A stretch of DNA of 64,000 bases from Thalassococcus_A lentus (GTDB lineage Bacteria; Pseudomonadota; Alphaproteobacteria; Rhodobacterales; Rhodobacteraceae), in contig NZ_JAQIOY010000001.1 of NCBI RefSeq assembly GCF_028023555.1, positions 1 to 64,000 on the forward strand, in the 5' to 3' direction. Of the stretch, positions 16,693-24,528 are shown piece after piece. Numbering within the stretch: position 1 is the first letter of the stretch; each line of letters opens with the position of its first letter. The translations under genes were made by a program, and so were the position numbers. Below the pieces are notes generated by a model. It had not been told where the DNA came from and searched no databases. It saw only the letters and a list, made by a program, of their open reading frames with translations.

Positions 16693-16929
16693 ATGATTTC
16701 AACCTTGGGCGCCATCGCCCTTTTGGCATTTGCAAGCCCGGCCATGGCCGGGGAAGGCAAATTTTCACGCGCCGACGGTTTCCAACTGCATATCAAATGC
16801 ACAGGCAGTGGGTGCCGCGTTCGCGGCAAAGAACCCAATGGCAAATGGGGACTGGTCGAAAAGGGCCCCGGCGGCAGCAATAACTACAAAAAGCTGGTAG
16901 CCAAATACAACGGCATGGGCTTCGAATAG
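16693..16929 (+). CDS. Small secreted protein, unknown
   Basis: About 78 residues. A signal peptide (MISTLGAIALLAFASPAMAG, cut after AMA) precedes a mature part of about 60 residues with two cysteines (KCTGSGC) that may form a disulfide and a basic, Gly/Asn-rich C-terminal half. No family is recognised. A strong GGAGGG lies 13 bases before the ATG but only 7 before TTG 16687, so translation may begin there, adding two residues. A good terminator follows. Confidence 0.75.
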   Translation: MISTLGAIALLAFASPAMAGEGKFSRADGFQLHIKCTGSGCRVRGKEPNGKWGLVEKGPGGSNNYKKLVAKYNGMGFE

Positions 16930-16939
16930 AACAAGAAAA

Positions 16940-16963
16940 AGCGGCGCCAAATTCGGCGCCGCT
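16940..16963. terminator. Bidirectional terminator
   Basis: AGCGGCGCC and GGCGCCGCT form a 9-bp perfect stem with a 6-base loop, flanked by AAAAA on the left and TTCC on the right. It serves the convergent small-protein gene and the aap operon. Confidence 0.85.
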
Positions 16964-16989
16964 TTCCATTTCGTTGTTTAATATTGGGA

Positions 16990-17757
16990 TCAGTGCCCGA
17001 GAATCTGGCTCAGGAACAACTTGGTCCGCTCGTTTTGCGGGTTGTTGAAGAACTCTTCAGGTTCGTTCTGTTCCACGATCTGGCCCGCATCCATAAAGAT
17101 CACGCGGTTGGCCACCTGACGGGCAAAACCCATTTCGTGCGTAACGCACAGCATGGTCATGCCTTCTTCGGCCAGTTCCACCATCGTATCCAGAACTTCC
17201 TTGATCATCTCGGGATCAAGCGCCGAAGTCGGTTCGTCGAACAGCATGATGCGCGGACGCATGCAAAGCGAACGGGCAATCGCCACACGCTGCTGCTGAC
17301 CACCGGACAGCTGACCGGGGTACTTGTTCGCCTGATCCGGGATCTTGACCTTTTCCAGGAAATGCATCGCGATTTCCTCGGCCTCTTTCTTGGGCGTCTT
17401 ACGAACCCAGATTGGGGCGAGGGTACAGTTCTCAAGGATCGTCAGATGCGGAAAGAGGTTGAAGTGCTGAAAGCACATGCCGACCTCAGACCGGATCTTG
17501 TCGATGTTCTTGATGTCCGAGGACAGCACAGTGCCGTCCACGGTGATTTTACCCTTTTGGTGTTCTTCCAGTGCGTTGATGCAGCGGATCAGCGTTGATT
17601 TGCCCGACCCGGATGGGCCCGCAATAACGATCCGTTCACCTCGGTAAACCGTCAGATCGATGTCCCGCAGCACGTGAAAGGTTCCGTACCATTTGTTCAT
17701 GTTCTCAATCTGGATGGCAACTTCATCCGAGACTGTCATTTGAGCGGCTTCAGACAT
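16990..17757 (-). CDS. aapP: Amino-acid ABC transporter ATPase AapP/BztD
   Basis: 255 residues. The Walker A motif GPSGSGKST, Q-loop FQHFNLFPH, signature LSGGQQQR, Walker B IMLFDEPTSALD and the switch histidine in CVTHEMGF are all intact. It powers import through AapQ-AapM of L-amino acids of the glutamate/aspartate group and other polar residues, the role shown for Aap in Rhizobium and Bzt in Rhodobacter. It is the last gene of the operon, 14 bp after aapM, and ends at a bidirectional terminator. Confidence 0.95.
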   Translation of the reverse strand: MSEAAQMTVSDEVAIQIENMNKWYGTFHVLRDIDLTVYRGERIVIAGPSGSGKSTLIRCINALEEHQKGKITVDGTVLSSDIKNIDKIRSEVGMCFQHFNLFPHLTILENCTLAPIWVRKTPKKEAEEIAMHFLEKVKIPDQANKYPGQLSGGQQQRVAIARSLCMRPRIMLFDEPTSALDPEMIKEVLDTMVELAEEGMTMLCVTHEMGFARQVANRVIFMDAGQIVEQNEPEEFFNNPQNERTKLFLSQILGH

Positions 17758-17771
17758 GAATTAGCCCTCCC

Positions 17772-19067
17772 TTATCGATGATCGGTGGCAAGCTGACGCT
17801 CGAGCCACTGTGAGTATTGAGAAATGCCGTAGCAGACGACGAAGAACAGAAGGACGGCAAAGCCCCACAGTTCCCAGTAAACGCCGTTCCATTCGGTCGA
17901 AGCGAGGATCGGTCCGCGGATCATACCCACGAGATCAAACATCGAGATAACCGAAACCAGAGTGGTGTCCTTGAACAGGCCCACTGCCACGTTCACGATT
18001 CCTGGGATCGAAATCTTGAGCGCTTGCGGCATGATGATCAGGCGCGTTGCCTGCGCATAGTCCAGGCCCAGACTGTCTGCTGCCTCGTACTGGCCGCGCG
18101 GCAAAGCCGCCAGACCACCGCGGATCACCTCGGCAATATAGGCTGAGCTGAACATCGTGATCATGATGATCACCCGCAGCACAAGGTCAAAGTTGGTGCC
18201 CGGTGGCAGGAAGTAAGCCAGAACCACGTTAGCCACGAACAGCAGCGTGATCAGCGGCACACCGCGGATGAACTCGATGAAGACAACGCAGATCCATTTG
18301 ATAATCGGCATCGACGACTGACGGCCAAGCGCCAGCAAGATACCGATCGGCAGGGACAGCGACACACAGACCGTACCTAGGATGATGTTCAGGACAAAAC
18401 CGCCCAGATCCCGGCTTGGGATTTCTTGCAGCGCAATGAACCCGGACATCGCTTCGGTCAGGTAGCCTCCGATGAACCACGTCACCGCAGCGCCGACCAC
18501 AAAGGCCAGCATGCCCATGGCAAAGCTCTGATGTTCAAACTTCTTGAAGGCAAGGTAGCCCACAACAAAGCCAAGCAGAGCCACGATGGGTGTCAGGATC
18601 GTGCCGCCCCAGATCAGCCAGAAAGCGATAAAGGGATACAGGCCGGTAAAGATCAGCATCTTGCGTGGGAAAACCTTGGCAAAGAGCACAGGCGCAACTG
18701 CAACAAGCAATAGCACCATCGCCAGAAGCAAACGCCAATATTGATCTTCGGGGTACTTGAAGCCAAAGAGCAACTGGTTCCAGCGTTCGGTCAGAACCGA
18801 GAAGCACGCACCCGTTGAACCCTGCAGGACTTCACGGCATTCGGCCAGGGACGATGTCGTCCAGACACCGTTCATGAACCAAGGCCATGCACCAGACACG
18901 ATCTTGTAGATGAAGTAGATTGCGATCAGCGTCATGATCGAATTGATCGGCCCCGAGAACAGGTTCTCGCGCAGCCATTTGACGATACCGCGCTGGGTTG
19001 CCGGAGGCGCTTGCTCAGGCAACATTGTCTCGCGAACGAAAGCGACGGATTGCTGTTTATCAGACAT
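17772..19067 (-). CDS. aapM: Amino-acid ABC transporter permease AapM/BztC
   Basis: 431 residues, larger than ordinary HisM-type permeases because of extra membrane segments in the N-terminal half, as is typical of AapM. The conserved EAA-type loop is visible near the C-terminus (EAADSLGLDYAQATRLIIMPQALKI). It forms the membrane channel with AapQ. It begins one base after the aapQ stop codon. Confidence 0.95.
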   Translation of the reverse strand: MSDKQQSVAFVRETMLPEQAPPATQRGIVKWLRENLFSGPINSIMTLIAIYFIYKIVSGAWPWFMNGVWTTSSLAECREVLQGSTGACFSVLTERWNQLLFGFKYPEDQYWRLLLAMVLLLVAVAPVLFAKVFPRKMLIFTGLYPFIAFWLIWGGTILTPIVALLGFVVGYLAFKKFEHQSFAMGMLAFVVGAAVTWFIGGYLTEAMSGFIALQEIPSRDLGGFVLNIILGTVCVSLSLPIGILLALGRQSSMPIIKWICVVFIEFIRGVPLITLLFVANVVLAYFLPPGTNFDLVLRVIIMITMFSSAYIAEVIRGGLAALPRGQYEAADSLGLDYAQATRLIIMPQALKISIPGIVNVAVGLFKDTTLVSVISMFDLVGMIRGPILASTEWNGVYWELWGFAVLLFFVVCYGISQYSQWLERQLATDHR

Positions 19068-19068
19068 A

Positions 19069-20283
19069 TCAGCGCTCCTTCAGCTTAACGGCGTTGTTGT
19101 AGACGTTCATGATCGCCGAGATCGACAAGCTGATCGTCAGATAGAACAGCATCAGAAGCAAAACGCATTCAATCGCACGGCCTGTCTGGTTCAGCGTGAT
19201 GCCGCCCAGCGTACCTGTCAGATCCATGTAACCCACGGCAATCGCCAACGAGCTGTTTTTGGTCAGGTTCAGATACTGCGAGATCAGCGGCGGGATGATC
19301 ACCCGTAGCGCCTGAGGCAGAACCACAAGGTTCATGATCCGGCCCGGGCGAAGACCTAGCGAAGCGGCCGCTTCGGTCTGGCCTTTCGACACGGCGAGAA
19401 TACCGGCACGCACGTTTTCTGCGATGAAGGCCGCTGTGTAGATCGCCAAGGCAAAGGTCAGAGCAATCAGAGAGTTCCGGGCGAAAATGCCCCCCTTGAA
19501 GTTAAAGCCCTTGAGTTCAGGGTACTCCAGCGTGATCGGCTGACCCATGACAAAGAATGCCAGAATCACCGGAACAAAGAATATACCAACCGAAGGCCAG
19601 AGCGTCGGGATCATCTGACCACGATCAAACAGCGCCTTCTTTGCGTAGCTCCGCAAATAGAAGATACCGGCAATCGACGCGAGGAAGACTGCTACCACGA
19701 TGCCAGAACCCGGCCCCATGACCGGCTTGGGAAAATAGAACCCACGTCCGGTAAAGGCAAAAGAGCCCAGCAGCATCGAAGCTTCAGCGTCTTCTCCGCG
19801 GAAATCTCTTGGCTGAGGAAGGATCGCAATGAACACGGCCATAATGATCAGGATCCAGATCAAAACCGGCACGTTGCGGAAGATTTCGACGTAGACGGCC
19901 ATGATCTTGCGGATCAGCCAGTTGTTGGACAGTCGCAGGACACCAACCGCCACACCGATCACAGTGGCCAGGAAACATCCGACAACTGCAACAAGCAATG
20001 TGTTCAGAACGCCGACGACCGCAGCACGCCAATGTGACGATTGGCTGTTGTATTCGATCAGACGTTGGTTGATGTCATAGCCCGCAGGCTCTCCGAGAAA
20101 TTCGTAGCTGATATTCAAACCGGCGGCGGCCAGGTTGCTTATCAGGTTCGCACCCAGAAAGGCGATCAAGGCCACAAGGGCGATCAGCGCTATGAATTGG
20201 AAGGTGTAGGAACGGTACCGCGTGTCGTTAATCAGCTGGGAAAGCCGAAACGACTCCGACGGTGGGTCGGTCATGGTCGACAT
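19069..20283 (-). CDS. aapQ: Amino-acid ABC transporter permease AapQ/BztB
   Basis: 404 residues with about eight hydrophobic segments. The EAA loop reads EAAASLGLRPGRIMNLVVLPQALRV. The N-terminus (LINDTRYRSYTFQFIALIALVALIAFLGANL) is characteristic of the AapQ/BztB group. It lies 130 bp downstream of aapJ, separated by a strong hairpin that should make expression of the channel lower than that of the binding protein. Confidence 0.95.
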   Translation of the reverse strand: MSTMTDPPSESFRLSQLINDTRYRSYTFQFIALIALVALIAFLGANLISNLAAAGLNISYEFLGEPAGYDINQRLIEYNSQSSHWRAAVVGVLNTLLVAVVGCFLATVIGVAVGVLRLSNNWLIRKIMAVYVEIFRNVPVLIWILIIMAVFIAILPQPRDFRGEDAEASMLLGSFAFTGRGFYFPKPVMGPGSGIVVAVFLASIAGIFYLRSYAKKALFDRGQMIPTLWPSVGIFFVPVILAFFVMGQPITLEYPELKGFNFKGGIFARNSLIALTFALAIYTAAFIAENVRAGILAVSKGQTEAAASLGLRPGRIMNLVVLPQALRVIIPPLISQYLNLTKNSSLAIAVGYMDLTGTLGGITLNQTGRAIECVLLLMLFYLTISLSISAIMNVYNNAVKLKER

Positions 20284-20382
20284 GTGATTATCCCTGATGG
20301 GTTCACCGCTTCTGGAGATGACGGGTTATCCCGTTCTTACAGCAGGCGAACCATTTTATTGGCTAAGCAGGCAATAGAAGCG

Positions 20383-20408
20383 AAAGGGCGCGGTAATCCG
20401 CGCCCTTT
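20383..20408 (-). terminator. Hairpin between aapJ and aapQ
   Basis: AAAGGGCGCGG and its complement form a perfect 11-bp stem with a 4-base loop. Structures in this position typically act as partial terminators or protect the upstream binding-protein mRNA, so aapJ is made in excess. Confidence 0.8.
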
Positions 20409-20417
20409 CTGATGTAT

Positions 20418-21434
20418 TTAGCGGAACGGCGGGCTGTAGAGCAGGCCGCCATCGGTCCACTGTGCGTTCAGACCACGCGACAGACCGATTGGTGTGTTTT
20501 CGCCGATGTTCGTTTCGAACAGTTCGCCGTAGTTACCACCAGCCATGATCGCCATCTTGGCCCAGTCAGCATTCAGACCCAGCATTTCGCCGAGGTTGCC
20601 TTCTGTGCCCAGCAGACGGTTGATCTCTGGGTTGTTGGTGCCAGCTGCGAGCTCTGCGATGTTGGCCGAAGTCACACCCAGCTCTTCTGCTGCGATCAGA
20701 GCGTTCAGAGTCCAGCGAACGACGTCGCCCCACTCGTTGTCGCCGTGGCGAACAAGCGGACCAAGAGGCTCTTTCGAGATGATTTCAGGCAGAACAACGT
20801 GGTCGCCTGGGTTCTCGAATGCAGCACGTGTCGCGGCAAGACCGGACGCGTCTGTGGTGTACACGTCGCAAGCACCTTCGAGGTACAGCGGCTGTGCTTC
20901 AGCATTTGTTTCGATCGGAACCGGCTCGTAGCTGATGTTGTTCGCGCGGAAGAAGTCCGCCAGGTTCAGCTCGGTTGTTGTGCCGGTCTGGATGCAGACG
21001 GTCGCGCCGTCCAGTTCCTTGGCCGAAGAAACGCCCAGTTCCTTAGGAACCATGAAGCCCTGACCATCGTAGTAGTTGATGCCTACGAATTCGAACTTCA
21101 GATCAACGTCACGGCTAAAGGTCCATGTGGTGTTACGTGCCAGCATGTCGATTTCGCCCGACGCCAGCGCTGTGAAGCGTGTCTTGCCGGTTGTAGGTAC
21201 GAATTCAACAGCGGACGGATCACCCAGAACCGCAGCGGCTACGGCACGGCATACACCCACGTCGAAGCCGTCCCATTCGCCATTGGCGTCCGGTGCAGCG
21301 AAACCAACCAGACCGGTTGTAACGCCACAGTTCAGCTTACCACGGGCTTTCACGTCGTCCATTGTCGCAGCCGATGCAGCGCCTGCTGCCAGGCCGGCAA
21401 TGGTCATCGCGCCCAGAAGTACGGTTTTTTTCAT
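20418..21434 (-). CDS. aapJ: Amino-acid ABC transporter substrate-binding protein AapJ/BztA
   Basis: 338 residues. A signal peptide (MKKTVLLGAMTIAGLAAGAASAA) sends it to the periplasm. The mature part is a family 3 solute-binding protein: DDVKARGKLNCGVTTGLVGFAAPD, then DVGVCRAVAAAVLGD and LDGATVCIQTGTTTELNLADFF. Members of this group bind glutamate, glutamine, aspartate and asparagine, often with wide range. It is first in the operon, with two small hairpins in its leader. Confidence 0.95.
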   Translation of the reverse strand: MKKTVLLGAMTIAGLAAGAASAATMDDVKARGKLNCGVTTGLVGFAAPDANGEWDGFDVGVCRAVAAAVLGDPSAVEFVPTTGKTRFTALASGEIDMLARNTTWTFSRDVDLKFEFVGINYYDGQGFMVPKELGVSSAKELDGATVCIQTGTTTELNLADFFRANNISYEPVPIETNAEAQPLYLEGACDVYTTDASGLAATRAAFENPGDHVVLPEIISKEPLGPLVRHGDNEWGDVVRWTLNALIAAEELGVTSANIAELAAGTNNPEINRLLGTEGNLGEMLGLNADWAKMAIMAGGNYGELFETNIGENTPIGLSRGLNAQWTDGGLLYSPPFR

Positions 21435-21455
21435 AAGTTACCTCTTCCTGTTATT

Positions 21456-21491
21456 CCGCATTTGTGCGGTTTGGTTGCCCCTTTTGGGGCA
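21456..21491 (-). other. Two tandem small hairpins in aapJ leader
   Basis: CCGCA-TTTG-TGCGG (21456-21469) and TGCCCC-TTTT-GGGGCA (21476-21491) lie 20-57 bases before the aapJ start. They could stabilise the mRNA 5' end or act in regulation. I could not identify a matching riboswitch. Confidence 0.5.
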
Positions 21492-21635
21492 GATAGTACC
21501 AAAGCAGGGGCTCCCCCCCGATCTCAGTGCTGTAAGTTTGGGCGGATTCTTGCGGAAACGTCAAGCGAAGAACCCGTTGTATCTTTGCGATTTGCGCTGA
21601 TTACCCCTAGGTCAAGCGCGCCAAGTGCCGAGAAA

Positions 21636-22343
21636 TTAAGCCGCCATTCCAAAGAACTTCGACGCGTGTTCAAAAGCAGCTTGTTTGATGTTGGCCATTT
21701 GTTCGGCTTCATCGTCCTTGCCCCACTGCTCCGCCTGCCAAATTTCGTCGAGTCGCGACAGCTTCCAAGCTTCTTGGGCAGGCAGTTTTCCCTCAGAAGT
21801 AGCAAATCCGAGAATCAATGAGCCAGGCAAAGATACCAGATCGTGAAACGCCGCGAGCTGGAACGCGCTAAGCGAATGCACGCGGGCCCGCAGTTCGGCC
21901 AAGGCGGACGCATCCTGCGGCTCGTGCATGATTCCCTGACGCGACTCCAACCTTGCGCCCAATTCTTGTGCAGCCCAGTCCAGCACCGGATCCCATTTGC
22001 GGGCTTGCCGCTCAACAAGCTCCGCCGGGCCATCAGCACGGTAACACAGCAAATCGCTGTCACCGTAGTCCGCCAGCATATCGGCCACCTCGGAAAACTG
22101 GATGCGGACCTTGTCGAGCGCCGAATTGGAGGTGCGTGTGAAAGGCATCGTATTGGGATCGACCTTGTCTTCTTGTGCATCCCATTCCGCAGCAATCGCA
22201 TTGGCAAGAGTCTGCGTTGGAAGCACCAAAAGGGTTTTGGCAGGTGTTCGCACAGACCGGCCATCCAACGTCACGGTATATCCACCTTCAGTTTGTGCAA
22301 CTTCGGTCGACTTCCAAAAACGTTTTGGTGCCCATTCGCTCAT
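21636..22343 (-). CDS. ATP12 family F1-ATPase assembly chaperone
   Basis: 235 residues. It begins with the family pattern KRFWKSTEVAQTEGGYTVTLDGRSVRTPAKTLLVLP. The C-terminal domain has GDSDLLCYRADGPAELVERQ and WDPVLDWAAQELGA. ATP12 proteins bind the alpha subunit of F1 during assembly and are found in alphaproteobacteria and mitochondria. It is the last gene of a four-gene set in which each start overlaps the previous stop. Confidence 0.92.
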   Translation of the reverse strand: MSEWAPKRFWKSTEVAQTEGGYTVTLDGRSVRTPAKTLLVLPTQTLANAIAAEWDAQEDKVDPNTMPFTRTSNSALDKVRIQFSEVADMLADYGDSDLLCYRADGPAELVERQARKWDPVLDWAAQELGARLESRQGIMHEPQDASALAELRARVHSLSAFQLAAFHDLVSLPGSLILGFATSEGKLPAQEAWKLSRLDEIWQAEQWGKDDEAEQMANIKQAAFEHASKFFGMAA

Positions 22344-23017
22344 CTGGTCAGCTCCAACATATCCAGCAGGGTTTTTTCGAGGGATTCGGCGCTTGATACG
22401 ATGTGTGATGCGCCCTGTAGTCTTTCAATCGGGTGGTATCCCCAGTCGACGGCGATTGCCCGCACTTTGGCAGATGCCGCCATTTCCAGATCAAAACTGG
22501 TGTCGCCAATCATGACTGCATCAACCGCGTCGACCCCGGCCTCAGCAAGGGCCGTCAGCACCATTGAGGGGTGAGGCTTTGAAGGATGATCATCAGCGAC
22601 TTGCGTCGTGACAAAGCATCCCCGCAGTCCAAGGCTATCGATCAGGGCGTTCAGTCCGCGCCGGGATTTACCGGTCGCGACGCCCATTAAAAGGTCATCC
22701 TGTTTGGAAAGACGATCCAGCAAGGCCCCCATGCCGGGATATAGCGGTGCACTTTTGGAACCGCTTGCCATTCTCAAATCCGCGTAGCGGGTTTTGTAGG
22801 CCTCAACCATGGCGTCCAGATCAGATGGTGCAGCATCCGGAGCAAGCCGCGCCATGGCTTGGGGCAAGGACAGGCCCACGATACCCAATATATCTCGGCG
22901 CTGGGGCAAGGCGCGCCCCGCGAGCGCAAAGGCGGCGTCCATCGAGGCCAGAATGTCAGCCTGACTATCAACCAACGTCCCATCGACATCGAAGATCGCC
23001 AGCTTCAACGCAGTCAT
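22340..23017 (-). CDS. HAD-superfamily hydrolase, phosphoglycolate phosphatase-like
   Basis: 225 residues. HAD motif I is FDVDGTLVDSQ with both catalytic aspartates, motif II is in GVATGKS, motif III is the lysine in HPSKPHP, and motif IV is MIGDTSFDLEMA. The helical cap between motifs I and II marks subfamily IA, the group of phosphoglycolate phosphatase and beta-phosphoglucomutase. The exact substrate is not certain. It overlaps rluC and the ATP12 gene by four bases each. Confidence 0.88.
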   Translation of the reverse strand: MTALKLAIFDVDGTLVDSQADILASMDAAFALAGRALPQRRDILGIVGLSLPQAMARLAPDAAPSDLDAMVEAYKTRYADLRMASGSKSAPLYPGMGALLDRLSKQDDLLMGVATGKSRRGLNALIDSLGLRGCFVTTQVADDHPSKPHPSMVLTALAEAGVDAVDAVMIGDTSFDLEMAASAKVRAIAVDWGYHPIERLQGASHIVSSAESLEKTLLDMLELTR

Positions 23018-24057
23018 CGCAGCGCCTCAAAGGGATCATCGGAGGCATAACTTTCTTCCCAGCCCAAAGTATCCCAACTGCTGGCCATATGCTCAGGCAG
23101 AGGCGCCGTCACTGTGATGATCTGCTTGGTCATGGGGTGCTGGAACTCCATCTGGCGCGCATGCAGATGGAGCTTTTTCGAAATAACACCGCCCAGCTGG
23201 GCGCCCCAGCCATCCCCAAGATTTTCCTGGCCTGAGCCACCGTATTTTCCGTCACCAATAATTGGATGCCCGATTTCAGCCATATGAGCGCGCAGCTGGT
23301 GGGTCCGACCCGTGATCGGCTCCATGGCAACCCAAGCCGCGCGGTTCGCCACACGATAGAGCGTGGCGTACTGCGTCAGCGCACGCTTGGCACCCGGTGT
23401 GTTTTCGACCTCTCGTGGGTGGATGCAGTGCATTTTTTCGCCTTCACCACCCCGGCCATGTCCATCGGCCTTGACCAGACCAAAGCGGATTTCGCCCAGA
23501 TAAGGGGTCGGCACACCTGCAACCAATGCCCAGTAAATCTTGCGCGTTTGTTTGTGCTGAATTGCAGCGGTTAGCCCCTTGGCTGCCTCGCGGCTTCGAG
23601 CCAGCAACAAAACTCCAGAGGTATCCTTGTCCAACCGGTGCACCAATCGCGGCTTATCGGGAAGATCCCCCTGAAAAACCACGGACAGACCGTCCACGTG
23701 TTTTTCCTGTTTGCTACCACCCTGCGTCGGCAAACCCGGTGGCTTGTTGATCGCGATGATGTGGTCGTCCTGCCAGATTACGCTGTCGCGCATCATGCGT
23801 TCATCCGATGCCGAAACCTTGATCCCTGGCTTGGGCTTTGGCGCCTCACCGGTTGGAATTGGTGGGATGCGGACGGTTTGACCTACTTCAAGCCGCGTCG
23901 AAGCCTTTACCCGGCCACCGTCCACTCTCAACTCACCCTTGCGGCACATCTTTTCAATGCGCCCGTGGGTCAATTGCGGGAACAGGCGTTTCAGCCAGCG
24001 ATCCAATCGCTGATCCCCGTCACCGGGGCCAATCGTGATTGTCTGTACTCGGCTCAT
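23014..24057 (-). CDS. rluC: 23S rRNA pseudouridine synthase RluC
   Basis: 347 residues. An N-terminal S4 RNA-binding domain (QRLDRWLKRLFPQLTHGRIEKMCRKGELRVDGGRV) precedes the RluA-family catalytic domain with the aspartate in RLDKDTSGVLLLAR. RluC modifies uridines 955, 2504 and 2580 of 23S rRNA in E. coli; RluC is more likely than RluD because of gene context and domain length. The start overlaps the fluC stop by four bases. Confidence 0.9.
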   Translation of the reverse strand: MSRVQTITIGPGDGDQRLDRWLKRLFPQLTHGRIEKMCRKGELRVDGGRVKASTRLEVGQTVRIPPIPTGEAPKPKPGIKVSASDERMMRDSVIWQDDHIIAINKPPGLPTQGGSKQEKHVDGLSVVFQGDLPDKPRLVHRLDKDTSGVLLLARSREAAKGLTAAIQHKQTRKIYWALVAGVPTPYLGEIRFGLVKADGHGRGGEGEKMHCIHPREVENTPGAKRALTQYATLYRVANRAAWVAMEPITGRTHQLRAHMAEIGHPIIGDGKYGGSGQENLGDGWGAQLGGVISKKLHLHARQMEFQHPMTKQIITVTAPLPEHMASSWDTLGWEESYASDDPFEALR

Positions 24058-24431
24058 GCGGAAAGTGTCCTTGCGATCAAAAGGCCAGCCCCAAGAGCGG
24101 CGAGCGACAATGTGACAGAAGCCACGACATAAAGGGTCGCAGCGCCAACTTCGCCGCGTTCATAGAGGGTGACGGCATCCAGCGAAAACGCCGAAAAGGT
24201 CGTAAAGCCGCCAAGAAAGCCAGTCATCAGCAACGGCGCAAACCGGTTTGCCGAAAAATGGGCCAGCGCGACGATCAACACGCCCATCGCAAAAGACCCC
24301 ACGATATTCACCGCCAGTGTACCCCATGGGAATCCCTTTCCCATCAGGCGCACAGCCCAAAGACCCACGCCATAGCGGCAGACTGCGCCGATTGCGCCGC
24401 CCAAAGCGACCTGGATCAAAGTGTGTGTCAT
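24054..24431 (-). CDS. crcB: Fluoride channel FluC/CrcB
   Basis: 125 residues with four membrane helices. The family signature GFLGGFTTFSAFSLD, with the phenylalanines and TTFS that line the pore, is intact, and GGAIGAVCRYGV starts the first helix. It exports toxic fluoride as a dual-topology dimer. The start MTHTLIQ at 24431 is chosen since the longer frame runs into the divergent oxidase leader. I looked for a fluoride riboswitch in the 97 bp upstream and did not recognise one. Confidence 0.95.
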   Translation of the reverse strand: MTHTLIQVALGGAIGAVCRYGVGLWAVRLMGKGFPWGTLAVNIVGSFAMGVLIVALAHFSANRFAPLLMTGFLGGFTTFSAFSLDAVTLYERGEVGAATLYVVASVTLSLAALGAGLLIARTLSA

Positions 24432-24461
24432 GGGGCGGGGCTTCGCGCAGGGGCGGCGCGA

Positions 24462-24467
24462 TGTCAA
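24462..24467 (-). promoter_or_regulatory. Possible -35 of the fluC operon
   Basis: TTGACA on the minus strand lies 31 bases before the crcB start codon. The bases at the matching -10 position are GC-rich and unconvincing, so this is only half a promoter. Confidence 0.3.
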
Positions 24468-24528
24468 GCCAAGGGGCCTTTTCCAAGGGCCGACTCACGC
24501 TATCATGCAAAGAGAAGCGGAGGATATC

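Noticed and set aside
21492..21530. Sigma54 promoter before aapJ (TGGTAC...GC)
   Set aside because: The GG and GC are 8 bases apart rather than the required 10.
20412..21821. 469-codon plus-strand frame opposite aapJ
   Set aside because: Shadow of the binding-protein gene. It is Cys-, Val- and Arg-rich without a recognisable motif.
24432..24528. Fluoride riboswitch before fluC
   Set aside because: I could not find the conserved pseudoknot elements, and the gap is too short for the aptamer plus promoters of two divergent genes.
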